DNA from: SHVO01 sp041919675
GTDB lineage: Bacteria > Pseudomonadota > Alphaproteobacteria > Rhodospirillales > Rhodospirillaceae
Assembly: GCA_041919675.1 (NCBI GenBank)
Contig: JAYRTJ010000001.1
Location: forward strand, 1-64,000
Direction: 5' to 3'
Length of the DNA stretch: 64,000 nt
Shown here: in pieces, positions 17,997 to 26,774 of the stretch
Layout of the letters: each line of letters starts with the position of its first letter
Numbering within the stretch: position 1 is the stretch's first letter
Notes under the pieces: model-generated
What the model was told of the DNA's origin: nothing
The model's database searches: none
Seen by the model: only the letters and a program-made list of their open reading frames with translations
Made by a program: the position numbers and the translations under genes

Positions 17997-19055
17997 ATGA
18001 AAAGAACATCACTCATTACATCGGCGATTCTCGTGGCGCTTTGGGGCGGCGCGCCGCGGGCGGCGGAAAAGGCCGATTTGCTCGAGCTTTCGGCGGCGCA
18101 GGTCAAGGGGCTGGCGCTCAAATTCGTTGCCGCGGAAAAGGCCGACGCCTATCTCGTCGGAACCGTGCCCGCGATTATTGCCCCGCCGCCCGATGCGCGG
18201 ATCGCTGTCGCGGCCACCTTCCCCGGAACCGTGTTGCAGACTCTCGCCGTCGAAGGCGATGCGGTCAAGAAGGGCCAACCGCTCGCGATTATCGCCAGCC
18301 GTGAAATTCTCACATTGTCGGCCGAGCTCGCGGGCGCGCGCGCCCGGCTTTCCGCCGCCGGCGCCAATGCAAAGCGCCAATCGACCCTGAGTGAAGAAGG
18401 AATTGTCTCCGGCGCGCGCGCGGAAGAAGCCGATGCCGTGCATCAGCAGGCCCGCGCCGAGGTGGACGAAAAATCCCGCATGCTCGCCGCGGTCAATGCC
18501 GACGGCGTCAAGGGCACGTACACGCTGAGCGCGCCTTTGGACGGCGTGGTGGCGGTCGCCGGGCTTGAAACCGGAGCACCGGTCGACGGCATGGCGCCGG
18601 CCTTCGTCGTCGACGCCACCGACCGGTACGAAATTCAAGCGCAGGTGCCCGAACGCCTGATCGGAAAGATCGAACCGGGCATGCGTGTTGTCGTGGACGG
18701 AAAGATCGAGGCCAAGGTGACATCGGTCGGCAAAGTGCTGAACCCCGGGACGCGCTCGGCCGCATTGAAAGCGGCGGTCGCCAAGGGAACCGAACTTGTC
18801 GCGGGCCGTACCGCATCCGCGGCGATTTACGCGAATTCCAAAACCGCCGCGGTCAGCGTTCCGCGCGCGGCCGTGACCGAACTGGGTGAGGGCACATTTG
18901 TTTTTGTGCGCGCGGAGGGCGGGGTGCTTGTCCGCAAAGTCGAGGCCACCACCGCGGCGGGCGCGCAGATCGTGATTCTGTCCGGGCTCAGGGCCGGCGA
19001 AGACGTTGCGGTCAACAGCCTCAGCGAACTGAAATCTCTCGCGCTCGCGAAGTAG
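17997..19055 (+). CDS. Periplasmic adaptor of heavy-metal RND efflux pump (CzcB/CusB-like)
   Basis: A membrane-fusion protein of about 352 residues linking the inner-membrane RND pump to the outer-membrane channel. The start at 17997 (MKRTSLITSA) has AAGGGGTG before it and begins a signal peptide ending PRAAE; the frame runs open to 17943 without support. Visible parts are the first lipoyl half (VLQTLAVEGDAVKKGQPLAII), an alpha-hairpin (about 105-165), the second lipoyl half (YTLSAPLDGVVAVAGLETG) and beta-barrel segments. I see no Met- or His-rich metal site. First gene of a four-gene operon; 6 bases separate it from the pump gene. Confidence 0.88.
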   Translation: MKRTSLITSAILVALWGGAPRAAEKADLLELSAAQVKGLALKFVAAEKADAYLVGTVPAIIAPPPDARIAVAATFPGTVLQTLAVEGDAVKKGQPLAIIASREILTLSAELAGARARLSAAGANAKRQSTLSEEGIVSGARAEEADAVHQQARAEVDEKSRMLAAVNADGVKGTYTLSAPLDGVVAVAGLETGAPVDGMAPAFVVDATDRYEIQAQVPERLIGKIEPGMRVVVDGKIEAKVTSVGKVLNPGTRSAALKAAVAKGTELVAGRTASAAIYANSKTAAVSVPRAAVTELGEGTFVFVRAEGGVLVRKVEATTAAGAQIVILSGLRAGEDVAVNSLSELKSLALAK

Positions 19056-19061
19056 GGGCTC

Positions 19062-22000
19062 ATGCTGCGTCGTCTGGTCGAACTCTCGCTCTCGTCGCGC
19101 CTGTTTGTGCTGTTGCTCACGGTGATCGTGGCCGGGCTGGGGCTTTGGTCTTTTCTGAGGCTTCCGGTCGACGCCTATCCCGATATCGCCCAGACCCAGG
19201 TCAAGATGATCCTGAAGGCGCCGGGCATGACGCCGGAAGAAGTCGAAACGCGCGTCATCGCGCCGATCGAAATGGAGATGCTCGGCATCCCGCGGCAAAC
19301 GGTGCTGCGCTCGATGGCCAAGTACGCCATCGCCGACATCACGATCGATTTCACGGACGGCACGGATATTTATTGGGCGCGCTCCCAGGTGAGTGAGCGT
19401 CTCGCCGGCGTGATGGGCAGCCTGCCGAGCGTCGTCGACGGGGGCCTTGCGCCCGCCTCTACGCCGCTTTCGGAAATGTTCATGTTCTCCATTGAAGGGC
19501 CTCTCAGCCTGACCGAAAAGCGAACGCTTCTCGATTGGACGATCCGTCCGGCCTTGCGCACGGTTCCCGGCGTGGCCGACGTGAACGCTCTCGGCGGCCT
19601 GGCCAAGACCTTCGAGATCAAACCCGATCCCCGCGCTCTGGCGGTCACGGGTCTGACATACGGCGACCTTCGCGACGCCGTCGAACGCGGCAACCGCAAT
19701 GACGGCGCGGGCCGTCTCAACGAGGGCGAGGAGTCCTTGATCGTCCGTGCGGTCGGCGCGGCGCAGTCCGCCGCCGATCTTGAGAATATGGTCTTGGCGG
19801 CGCGCGACGGCGCTTTGATCCGCCTGGGGGACGTGGCGACCGTCGGCATCAGCAGCCTGACGCGCTACGGCGCCGTCACAATGGACGGCAAGGGCGAGGT
19901 GGTCGAGGGACTGGTCGTATCCCTGCGCGGCACGGATGCGCGGCAAGTCGTGGACGGCTTGCGCGCGCGGATCAAGGAGCTTGAGCCGGCCTTGCCGCCG
20001 GGAACCACGCTCAACGTATTTTACGACCGGTCCGATCTCATCGAGCGCGCCGTTTCCACGGTCGAGCATGCGCTGATCGAGGCCACGATCCTTGTCGTCA
20101 TTCTTCTCATTCTATTTCTGGGCGATTGGCGCGCCGCGGCCATCGTCGCGACGACCTTGCCCATGGCGGCGCTTATCACCTTCCTCGTCATGGGCGGTGC
20201 GGGTCTTTCGGCGAACCTCATGAGCCTGGGAGGTCTCGCGATCGCGATCGGCATGCTCGTCGACGGCGCCGTCGTCGTCGTTGAGAATGTGGTCGAACGC
20301 CTCACGCATGAACACAAGGGGGAACACCCCCGCTTGAACGTGGTCTTCCGGGCGGTGGTGGAAGTGATCGTTCCCGTCTCGGCCGGCATCGCGATCATTG
20401 CCCTGGTTTTTCTGCCTCTGCTCACCTTGGAGGGGCTTGAAGGAAAACTATTCTCGCCCGTCGCCTTGACCATCGTCTTTGCGCTGATTGGATCCCTGGT
20501 GATCGCGCTCACCCTTGTACCCGTGCTGTCGTCCTATGCGTTGACGGGCGGCCACGGCGAGCCCTGGCTGATGCGCAAGATTACGCCGGCGTACAAGAAA
20601 CTTCTCGACCGCTCGTTCGCCAATAAGCGTGTCGTCTATATCGTCTCGGGCGTCGGTTTGGCGGCCGCGGTCGGCGCTTATCTTCTGGTGGGAAAAACCT
20701 TCATGCCGTCGATGGATGAAGGCAGCATCGTCATGCAGACGATCAAGCTTCCCTCCGTGAACCTCAACGCGTCGGTACAGACCGACCTCGCGGTGCAGCG
20801 CGCCATCAAGGCGGCTGTCCCCGAAGTCGAGCAGATCGTCGCGCGTATGGGCTCCGACGAACTCGGGCTCGATCCGATGGGTTTCAATGAAACCGATGTT
20901 TTTATGGTCCTGAAGCCGACCAGCGAATGGCGCGGCGACAAGGACTTCATCACCGACGAGCTCCGCAAGGTCATGGAGACGGTCCCGGGCATGGAGGCGT
21001 CTTTCACGCAGCCCATCGAGATGCGTGTGTCTGAAATGCTCACCGGTGCGCGTGGCGACCTGGCGGTGAAGATCTTTGGTCCCGACAATGCCGTGCTCTC
21101 CGATCTCGCCGGCCAGATTCAGACGATCTTGTCCGGCGTCCGGGGCGCGGCCGAAGTCTTGACGGCCGCCAACGACACCTTGGATTATCTGCGGGTCGAC
21201 CTCGACCGCGCGGCGGCCGGCCGCTACGGCATGCCGTTCGACACGCTGGTCGATGCATTGCGTGCGCAGGTTGATGGCATTGACGCCGGCGTCATCATCG
21301 AGGGCCAGGCCCGCGTTCCGGTGGTGGTGCGCGGCGGCGATGAAATCCGCGACAATCACGAGCTCTTTTCCGATGTTCAGCTTCGCACGCCGCAGGGCAC
21401 GCTCGCCCGGCTGAGCGACATGGCGCGCATTCAGAAAGTCGAAGGGCCGGTGCGTCTGAATCACGAAAACGGCCTGCGCTATGCTCTCGTCCAGGCCTTT
21501 GTCTCCGGCCGCGATCTGGTCGGTTATGTGGACGACGCCAAAGCCGTCGTGGCGGCGAAGGTGAAACTGCCGCAGGGTTATTCGATGGTCTGGGGCGGTC
21601 AGTTTGAAAACCAGCAGCGTGCCGCGGCGCGCCTGCTGCTTGTGATCCCGGTGGCGCTCGGTCTGATTTTTTGCGTGCTTTACGTGACTCTTCGCTCCCT
21701 GCGCGCTTCGGTCCTCATCCTCGTCAACATTCCCTTCGCGATGGTCGGGGGTATCATCTCTCTGTGGATCTCCGGCCAATATCTATCCGTGCCGGCCTCG
21801 GTCGGGTTCATCGCGCTGCTCGGCATCGCCGTGCTCAACGGACTGGTCATGGTGGCTTACTTTCTGCAGCTTCGCGCCGAAGGCCGCGACATGATGGAAA
21901 CGGTGAAGCATGGCGCCGAGCGGCGTCTGCGTCCGGTGCTCATGACCGCCTGCATCACCGCCTTCGGTCTTGTGCCGCTGCTGCTCGCCACCGGGCCCGG

Positions 22001-22163
22001 GTCGGAAATCCAGCGTCCCTTGGCGATCGTGGTGATCGGCGGGCTTATTACGTCGACTCTCCTGACCCTCGTGCTTCTGCCCATCCTTTTCGCGCGTTTC
22101 GGCGAGGGGCCCGAGGATGTGATCAGCAACCCGGAAGATGAGATTGGGTCGACCCATGGATGA
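19062..22163 (+). CDS. Heavy-metal RND efflux pump (CzcA/CusA family)
   Basis: A 1033-residue inner-membrane proton-driven exporter of the HME-RND class. It has 12 helices in the usual 1+5 and 1+5 arrangement with two large periplasmic loops. Family marks include VDAYPDIAQTQV near the N-terminus, PEEVETRVIAPIE, and the helix-4 segment AIGMLVDGAVVVVENVVE with the acidic proton-relay residue. VDGAVVVVEN resembles divalent-cation (Co/Zn/Cd/Ni) pumps more than the Cu/Ag type (VDAAIVMIEN), so Zn/Co/Cd/Ni is my inference. It overlaps the next small gene by 8 bases. Confidence 0.92.
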   Translation: MLRRLVELSLSSRLFVLLLTVIVAGLGLWSFLRLPVDAYPDIAQTQVKMILKAPGMTPEEVETRVIAPIEMEMLGIPRQTVLRSMAKYAIADITIDFTDGTDIYWARSQVSERLAGVMGSLPSVVDGGLAPASTPLSEMFMFSIEGPLSLTEKRTLLDWTIRPALRTVPGVADVNALGGLAKTFEIKPDPRALAVTGLTYGDLRDAVERGNRNDGAGRLNEGEESLIVRAVGAAQSAADLENMVLAARDGALIRLGDVATVGISSLTRYGAVTMDGKGEVVEGLVVSLRGTDARQVVDGLRARIKELEPALPPGTTLNVFYDRSDLIERAVSTVEHALIEATILVVILLILFLGDWRAAAIVATTLPMAALITFLVMGGAGLSANLMSLGGLAIAIGMLVDGAVVVVENVVERLTHEHKGEHPRLNVVFRAVVEVIVPVSAGIAIIALVFLPLLTLEGLEGKLFSPVALTIVFALIGSLVIALTLVPVLSSYALTGGHGEPWLMRKITPAYKKLLDRSFANKRVVYIVSGVGLAAAVGAYLLVGKTFMPSMDEGSIVMQTIKLPSVNLNASVQTDLAVQRAIKAAVPEVEQIVARMGSDELGLDPMGFNETDVFMVLKPTSEWRGDKDFITDELRKVMETVPGMEASFTQPIEMRVSEMLTGARGDLAVKIFGPDNAVLSDLAGQIQTILSGVRGAAEVLTAANDTLDYLRVDLDRAAAGRYGMPFDTLVDALRAQVDGIDAGVIIEGQARVPVVVRGGDEIRDNHELFSDVQLRTPQGTLARLSDMARIQKVEGPVRLNHENGLRYALVQAFVSGRDLVGYVDDAKAVVAAKVKLPQGYSMVWGGQFENQQRAAARLLLVIPVALGLIFCVLYVTLRSLRASVLILVNIPFAMVGGIISLWISGQYLSVPASVGFIALLGIAVLNGLVMVAYFLQLRAEGRDMMETVKHGAERRLRPVLMTACITAFGLVPLLLATGPGSEIQRPLAIVVIGGLITSTLLTLVLLPILFARFGEGPEDVISNPEDEIGSTHG

Positions 22164-22455
22164 GATCGTGCTGACTTTTCATTGCGCGGCGGCGGAAGCC
22201 GACGCGATCGCCCAATGCCTGCGCGCCGAAACGCGCCTTCCGATTCATGTGCGGCAGGAAGCTGTGCATGGCCGCGACTTTAGCGACGCCAAGGTCGGCG
22301 AGCAGGTGACCGGCATGCTCATGCGCGCCGCCGTCGAAGTCTTGACCACGCGCGATCGCATGGCGGCGTTGACCGGCGCCGTCGCCGCGGTGCGGCGGGC
22401 TCATCCGGTGCGGTGGATGGCGGTGCCGGTGGTGGCCCATGGGAGGATCGCGTGA
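22156..22455 (+). CDS. DUF3240-like small protein of metal efflux operon
   Basis: About 99 residues, no signal peptide. It resembles DUF3240, small soluble proteins often encoded inside CzcA/CusA-type operons, with a ferredoxin-like, PII-like appearance (MDEIVLTFHCAAAEADAIAQ; VEVLTTRDRMAALTGAV; WMAVPVVAHGRI). Its role is unknown; a cytoplasmic metal-sensing or pump-modulating role is guesswork. ATG 22156 is chosen because it overlaps the pump stop by 8 bases; its own stop overlaps the GTG of the next gene, so expression is coupled on both sides. Confidence 0.65.
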   Translation: MDEIVLTFHCAAAEADAIAQCLRAETRLPIHVRQEAVHGRDFSDAKVGEQVTGMLMRAAVEVLTTRDRMAALTGAVAAVRRAHPVRWMAVPVVAHGRIA

Positions 22456-23723
22456 GGCTTCTGGTTGCAATTGGCGTCCTATTCGCCGCTTCGGCCCAGG
22501 CGCAATCGCTGCCCGCGGGCTTTCCGGCCGACGCGCAGGTTGCCGCCGCGCTCAACGCTTACCCGGGTGTCGCCGCCGCGCGCGCGCGCGTCGAGGAGGC
22601 CTTGGCCGACCGCGACATGCTCCGCGCCGGCCCTTACGAATTCATTCTGTCCGGGTCCTATGTCCGCCGCGACGTGGAGCGCGAGGGGCGTTTCAAGGAA
22701 ACCGACGTCATGTTGTCCCGCGGGGTCCGCTTGCCCTGGAAGGGCAGCCTCGACCGCAAGGCCGGCGCGCTCGGCGTTGAAGTCGCCGAGAATATGCGCG
22801 AGGACACGCGTCATCACGCCGCTTTGCTTCTGTCGCAACTCTGGCACGATTGGCTCGAAGCCGGCGACTTGCTGACAAGCGATCAGCAGGCGCTGGAGAT
22901 GCAGAAGACCGCAACGGAGGCCGTTCGCCGCCGCGCCGGCTTGAAGGACGCCGCCCAACTCGATCTCGATCAGGCGGTGGCCGCCCAAACGCTTGTGGAA
23001 TCCCAGGTCGCGGATTCGCGCGCCATGCTTGAGAAGGCGCGCGTGACGCTCGCGGCGACATTTCCGGAAATCCCCCTCGCCGCCGAGCCTCCCCGCTTGC
23101 CGGCGCCGGAAATGCCTGTCGCGGGCGTCGAGCGCTTACGCGATCTCGTGATCGCGCGCAGTCATGAGATACGTGCCGCCGAAAACGAGGCGGAGCGTCT
23201 TTCCCTTGTCGCCCGCCGTACCCGGGCGGACCGCATTCCCGATCCCACCGTCGGAATACGGACCTTCCGCGAGCGCGGCGGCCTCGAGAACGGCGTCGGC
23301 CTGCAACTCTCGATCCCGCTCGGTTTCAGTCATCGCAGCGCCGCGGCATCGAAGGCGTCCGCGCAGGCCAGCGCGGCCGGATTTGAGCGCGACGTGGTGA
23401 AGCGGGAGATCCAGGCGACGGCGGACGCCGACGCCGCCGAGGTGCGCACCCGCATCGCGTCCTGGAACAGCGCCGCCCAATCCGCGCGCAGCGCCGGGAG
23501 CGCGGCGCAACGCACCGAGCGCGGTCATCAGCTTGGCGCCATCGATCTCGCGGACGCTCTTTTTGTGCAGAAGCAGGCGAACGATGCCCGCCGGGCGGAG
23601 ATCGGCGCGCGCGCGGCCGCGTCCCGCGCCGTTCTCAAGCTGCTCATCGATTCCCATGAAATCTGGGCCGAGGCCCACGACGAACATGACGAAGCGGGCC
23701 ACACCGACAGCCCAGCCCGTTAA
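22452..23723 (+). CDS. TolC-family outer-membrane channel of the metal efflux pump
   Basis: An outer-membrane efflux protein of about 423 residues with a signal peptide (VRLLVAIGVLFAASAQAQ) and the long alpha-helical repeats of the family (AYPGVAAARARVEEALADRD and, in the second half, HEIRAAENEAERLS). The start is GTG 22452, preceded by GGGAGGA and overlapping the previous stop as GTGA. The C-terminus is His/Asp/Glu rich (AHDEHDEAGHTD), a possible metal-binding tail. It completes the tripartite pump with the adaptor at 17997 and the RND protein at 19062. Confidence 0.85.
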   Translation: MRLLVAIGVLFAASAQAQSLPAGFPADAQVAAALNAYPGVAAARARVEEALADRDMLRAGPYEFILSGSYVRRDVEREGRFKETDVMLSRGVRLPWKGSLDRKAGALGVEVAENMREDTRHHAALLLSQLWHDWLEAGDLLTSDQQALEMQKTATEAVRRRAGLKDAAQLDLDQAVAAQTLVESQVADSRAMLEKARVTLAATFPEIPLAAEPPRLPAPEMPVAGVERLRDLVIARSHEIRAAENEAERLSLVARRTRADRIPDPTVGIRTFRERGGLENGVGLQLSIPLGFSHRSAAASKASAQASAAGFERDVVKREIQATADADAAEVRTRIASWNSAAQSARSAGSAAQRTERGHQLGAIDLADALFVQKQANDARRAEIGARAAASRAVLKLLIDSHEIWAEAHDEHDEAGHTDSPAR

Positions 23724-23875
23724 ACCCGGAGCGGATGCGGCGCGCTTGCTCGCGCGCGGCCCTCAACCTATACGTGCCCGCGCTTACCATGGGCTCGCCA
23801 TTGTCGGTCCACCAAAAGACCACATTCGCGGGCCAGAGTTTCGATGTGGTTGTCTTGTTTCAGTGAGGAACGTGG

Positions 23876-24595
23876 ATGAGAAAGCTGTTTTATTGCGCGG
23901 CCGTCGGCGCGGCTCTGTTTTCGACATCGGTGCTGGCGCAGTCCTACGATGAAGGCGCGAAGGCGTATAACAAGCGCGACTTCAACACCGCGATGAAGAA
24001 CTGGAAGCCGCTCGCCGAGCAAGGCGACGTGAAGGCCCAGTACAATGTCGGCCTGCTCTACGCGCAAGGCCTCGGGGCCGACCAGAGCTACAAGGAAGCC
24101 GTGAAGTTCTGGACCATGGCGGCCGACAAGAACAGCCCCGAAGCCTCGCTGCAGCTCGGCCGCACCTTCGGCCAGGGCCGTGACGGCGTCGATAAGAACC
24201 CCGCTGAAGCCGCCAAGTGGCTGCGCAAGGCGGGCGATCTCGGCAGCGCCGAAGCCCAAGCCGAACTTGCCGGTCTTTATGAGCGCGGCGAAGGCGTAAC
24301 GAAGTCCGAGAAGGACGCCGTCGACTGGACCAAGAAGGCCGTCGCGCAGGGCTACACGCCGGCGATGACCTCCATGGGCGCGCGTTACGAAGCCGGCAAG
24401 GGCGTGCCGCAGGACAAGACCAAGGCTTACACCTACTTCACTCTTGCCGTCGCCAAGGCGACCGGCAAGGAAGCCGAAACCGCCACGGCGAGCCGCAATC
24501 GCGTCGCGGCCGCGCTGAAGCCCGAGCAGGTGAAGACGGCCCGCGAAATCGCCAGCAAGTGCATGGCTGCGAACTACAAGAACTGCGCGCTTTAG
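23876..24595 (+). CDS. Exported Sel1-repeat (TPR-like) protein
   Basis: A 239-residue protein with a signal peptide (ending SVLAQS) and four to five Sel1-like repeats of about 36 residues: GDVKAQYNVGLLYAQGLGA, NSPEASLQLGRTFGQGRDG, GSAEAQAELAGLYERGEGV, GYTPAMTSMGARYEAGKGV. Sel1 repeats form an alpha solenoid used for protein-protein contacts, so it is probably a periplasmic scaffold. Two C-terminal cysteines (SKCMAANYKNCAL) may form a disulfide. GAGGAACG precedes the ATG. It stands alone, ending in a repeat-rich tail and a strong terminator. Confidence 0.85.
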   Translation: MRKLFYCAAVGAALFSTSVLAQSYDEGAKAYNKRDFNTAMKNWKPLAEQGDVKAQYNVGLLYAQGLGADQSYKEAVKFWTMAADKNSPEASLQLGRTFGQGRDGVDKNPAEAAKWLRKAGDLGSAEAQAELAGLYERGEGVTKSEKDAVDWTKKAVAQGYTPAMTSMGARYEAGKGVPQDKTKAYTYFTLAVAKATGKEAETATASRNRVAAALKPEQVKTAREIASKCMAANYKNCAL

Positions 24596-24597
24596 CG

Positions 24598-24692
24598 AAA
24601 GCGTTTTCCGACGAGGTGGAAACCGGTTCGTCGCAGAAAACGCGACAACTTCTATGAATCGAGAACGAAATCCGATTCGGATTTCGCTCTCG
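24598..24692. repeat. Intergenic palindromic element (AAAGCGTTTTCC type)
   Basis: The stretch begins AAAGCGTTTTCCGACGAGG, continues with GGAAACCGGTTCGTCG and AGAAAACGCGACAA, and ends in a hairpin GAAATCCGA/TCGGATTTC (about 24667-24686). From memory it resembles the short interspersed AAAGCGTTTTC...GAAAACGC elements of alphaproteobacteria. No second copy is obvious in this window. Confidence 0.5.
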
Positions 24693-24710
24693 TACGCGGC
24701 GCAACTTTCC

Positions 24711-24749
24711 GGCGCGAGCCGCTTTCACGGCTCGCGCCGTTCCTTTTTT
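24711..24749 (+). terminator. Rho-independent terminator after the Sel1-repeat gene
   Basis: A perfect 10-bp stem, GGCGCGAGCC and GGCTCGCGCC with an 8-base loop, followed by GTTCC and six Ts. Confidence 0.8.
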
Positions 24750-24808
24750 CCGCGTGAACCTTTTCCGTAACGTTGCGCGTTTTCCTGGTGAACGGTCCGG
24801 GAGGCGGC

Positions 24809-25354
24809 ATGGTCGCACGGTTGCATGAACATTGGCGAATGCTCGCGGGAAGCGTATTCGCGGCCATGGCTCTCTGCGCATGCAGCAGCGGCGCCCTGCG
24901 CGCCTTCTTTGGCCCCCCGGACGAAGAGGACGAGGATATCGTGGCGGTATCGCCGCGTGCGGCGCGCGGACCCGAAGCGCCTTTGTCGGCAAGACTCGCG
25001 CTTCCTCCGCCGGCCTCCAAACCTCCCGTGACTGAGCGCGTTGTCCGCGTTTCCCCGCGTCGATCCGCCGCGCTTGCGGCGCGTAAGCCGCGCCCTGTCG
25101 TACCCGCTCCTGTCGTTTCCGTTGCCGGTCTCAGCGAGGCGGAAGTTCTCAGCGTGATGGGTGAGCCGCATCAGCGCAGCGCGCGGGGCGGCCGCAGGAT
25201 CTGGACCTATACGGGCGCCGGTTGCCGGGTCGAGGTCACCTTCTTTCGCGACGTGACGGCCGGCGCTTATGCCGCGCTCTCGCAGAAAGTCGTTGGAGCC
25301 GACGGCGCCGCGCGCGAAGCCTGTGATCGGAGCGTGCGCCGTGCCTCACGATAG
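24809..25354 (+). CDS. Predicted lipoprotein with SmpA/BamE-like C-terminal domain
   Basis: About 181 residues. The N-terminus (MVARLHEHWRMLAGSVFAAMALCAC) looks like a lipoprotein signal, with a cysteine pair where a lipobox would be (LCAC, imperfect). A proline/arginine-rich middle follows (RLALPPPASKPPV; RKPRPVVPAPVV). The C-terminal domain (LSEAEVLSVMGEPHQRS... RIWTYTGAGCRVEVTFF) resembles the BamE/SmpA fold. GGGAGG precedes ATG 24809; ATG 24773 and 24839 are alternatives. Its end overlaps the GTG start of the next gene by 14 bases, so they are probably co-expressed. Confidence 0.6.
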   Translation: MVARLHEHWRMLAGSVFAAMALCACSSGALRAFFGPPDEEDEDIVAVSPRAARGPEAPLSARLALPPPASKPPVTERVVRVSPRRSAALAARKPRPVVPAPVVSVAGLSEAEVLSVMGEPHQRSARGGRRIWTYTGAGCRVEVTFFRDVTAGAYAALSQKVVGADGAAREACDRSVRRASR

Positions 25355-26597
25355 CGATCCCGCGCTGTCCCACAGCCTGATGCGGCGATTGGCGATCTCC
25401 GTGCGCCTGGTTGTGATGGGCGGACTGGTGCTCGTCGGGCTCGTGTCCTTCCTCGCCTTCTTGCTCATTCGTGCCGCCGACGAGCGTGGGCGCGCGCTTC
25501 TGGCCGAGGACCTCGACCATTCCACCGCGACCATCGCCGATGCCTTGGCGCCGGTGCTGCGCGCCGCGACACCCGGCGATGCGGCGCTGCTCACCGAGGC
25601 CATGACCCCATACGCGTCCGCGGACCGCGCGCTGCGGCTGTTCTTCACGCCGGCCGAAGGCGGCGCGCGGGGCGTGTTCTTCATCGCCGGCGCGCCTGTC
25701 CAGGCGGTCGCGCAGACCGAGGGCGAAGCGGGGCGCATCGTCGCCAGCGGCGCTCTCGGCGATTTCACCGCCGCTTGCACGCCCGCGCGCGCGGCTCCGG
25801 GCGGGCAGGGCGGCTCATTGTGGGCCGTCACGCCCGTCGCCAGTCCGTCCGGCTGCTGGCGCCTAGTCGCAAGCCGCGGTGTTGCGGGGGCCGGAACCGC
25901 ATTCCTCGCATTACCGCCGATCCGAAGCGCGGGCCTTGCTGCGGCCGCGGCCGCGGTCCTCATGATCGCCGCCGCGATCCTGGCGCTCGCGCAAACACGA
26001 CGGCTGCGCCAGCTGGGCGACTTCACGCAAACCTTTGCCGAAATCACCGCCGGTCCCGATCCCGGGCTCCTGCCGCTTCCCGCGAACGATGAAGCGGTCG
26101 CAATTTTGCCGGCGGATCCGGAGCCGGCCTCGGCGCAGATTCTCGATCTCAAACGAAGTGTGGTCGATCTCTCCGCGGCCGTGATCGCCTACACCGATGC
26201 GGCGCGCGTGAAACTCGGCGCCGACGGCGGCCAGTTGAAAACGGATATCGCGCATGGCCTGACCATCGACGGGCGCGCGGATTTCGTGCGGACGATTCTC
26301 GAGGACCTGCTCGATCCGGCGTTGCGCGCGCCGCTGAGCGGCCATCCCATCATCGTCACGTTGAAATCCGAGGACATGGAAACGCGCCCGGCCGCGATGC
26401 TCAGCATCACCACGCCGCCGCTCATGTCCGGCGGCGATCTCGCCGGCGACGCGCGCGGACGTCTTTCCCTCATCAAGCAATTCGTCGCGGCGCTGGGCGC
26501 CGTCGCAACCCTCGAAGCGCGCGCGGAGGCCGAGGCGGTTTTGTTGCGGTTCCCGCTCGCCGCGCGCCATCGCCCCGCGCAAAAGGGCGCCGGCTGA
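25341..26597 (+). CDS. Membrane protein with degenerate histidine-kinase-like core
   Basis: About 418 residues: an N-terminal helix (VVMGGLVLVGLVSFLAFLLI), a periplasmic domain of about 150 residues, a second helix (AAAAVLMIAAAILALA), then a cytoplasmic part. The layout is that of a sensor kinase and the C-terminus keeps its skeleton: FVRTILEDLLDPALR where an N-box would be, and RLSLIKQFVAALGAVATLEAR like the end of a HATPase domain. No phosphoacceptor HELRTPL box, N-box Asn or DxGxG loop is present, so catalysis is unlikely. GTG 25341 has GGAG upstream; ATG 25380 is possible. It overlaps the lipoprotein gene. Role unknown, perhaps a pseudokinase partner. Confidence 0.6.
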   Translation: MPHDSDPALSHSLMRRLAISVRLVVMGGLVLVGLVSFLAFLLIRAADERGRALLAEDLDHSTATIADALAPVLRAATPGDAALLTEAMTPYASADRALRLFFTPAEGGARGVFFIAGAPVQAVAQTEGEAGRIVASGALGDFTAACTPARAAPGGQGGSLWAVTPVASPSGCWRLVASRGVAGAGTAFLALPPIRSAGLAAAAAAVLMIAAAILALAQTRRLRQLGDFTQTFAEITAGPDPGLLPLPANDEAVAILPADPEPASAQILDLKRSVVDLSAAVIAYTDAARVKLGADGGQLKTDIAHGLTIDGRADFVRTILEDLLDPALRAPLSGHPIIVTLKSEDMETRPAAMLSITTPPLMSGGDLAGDARGRLSLIKQFVAALGAVATLEARAEAEAVLLRFPLAARHRPAQKGAG

Positions 26598-26774
26598 TCG
26601 GCCAAAGGGTGCTGTCGGTTGCGCGCGGCCTGTTACAATTCGCCAGGCCCTTGAGCTGATTTTGGGAATCGCCGCAAGCCTCGGCGCTGGGCTATGATCC
26701 GCGGCGTCATTCACGCTCGACCTAGCGCTTTATCGTCTTTAAGCCCCCACGTCCAAAAAGCCGGGAGATCCGCC

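Noticed and set aside
18009..20069. Long minus-strand frame (686 codons)
   Set aside because: It lies entirely opposite the adaptor and RND pump genes, which have clear family motifs; the frame is rich in Arg/Asp/His from antisense GC-rich codons and has no domain.
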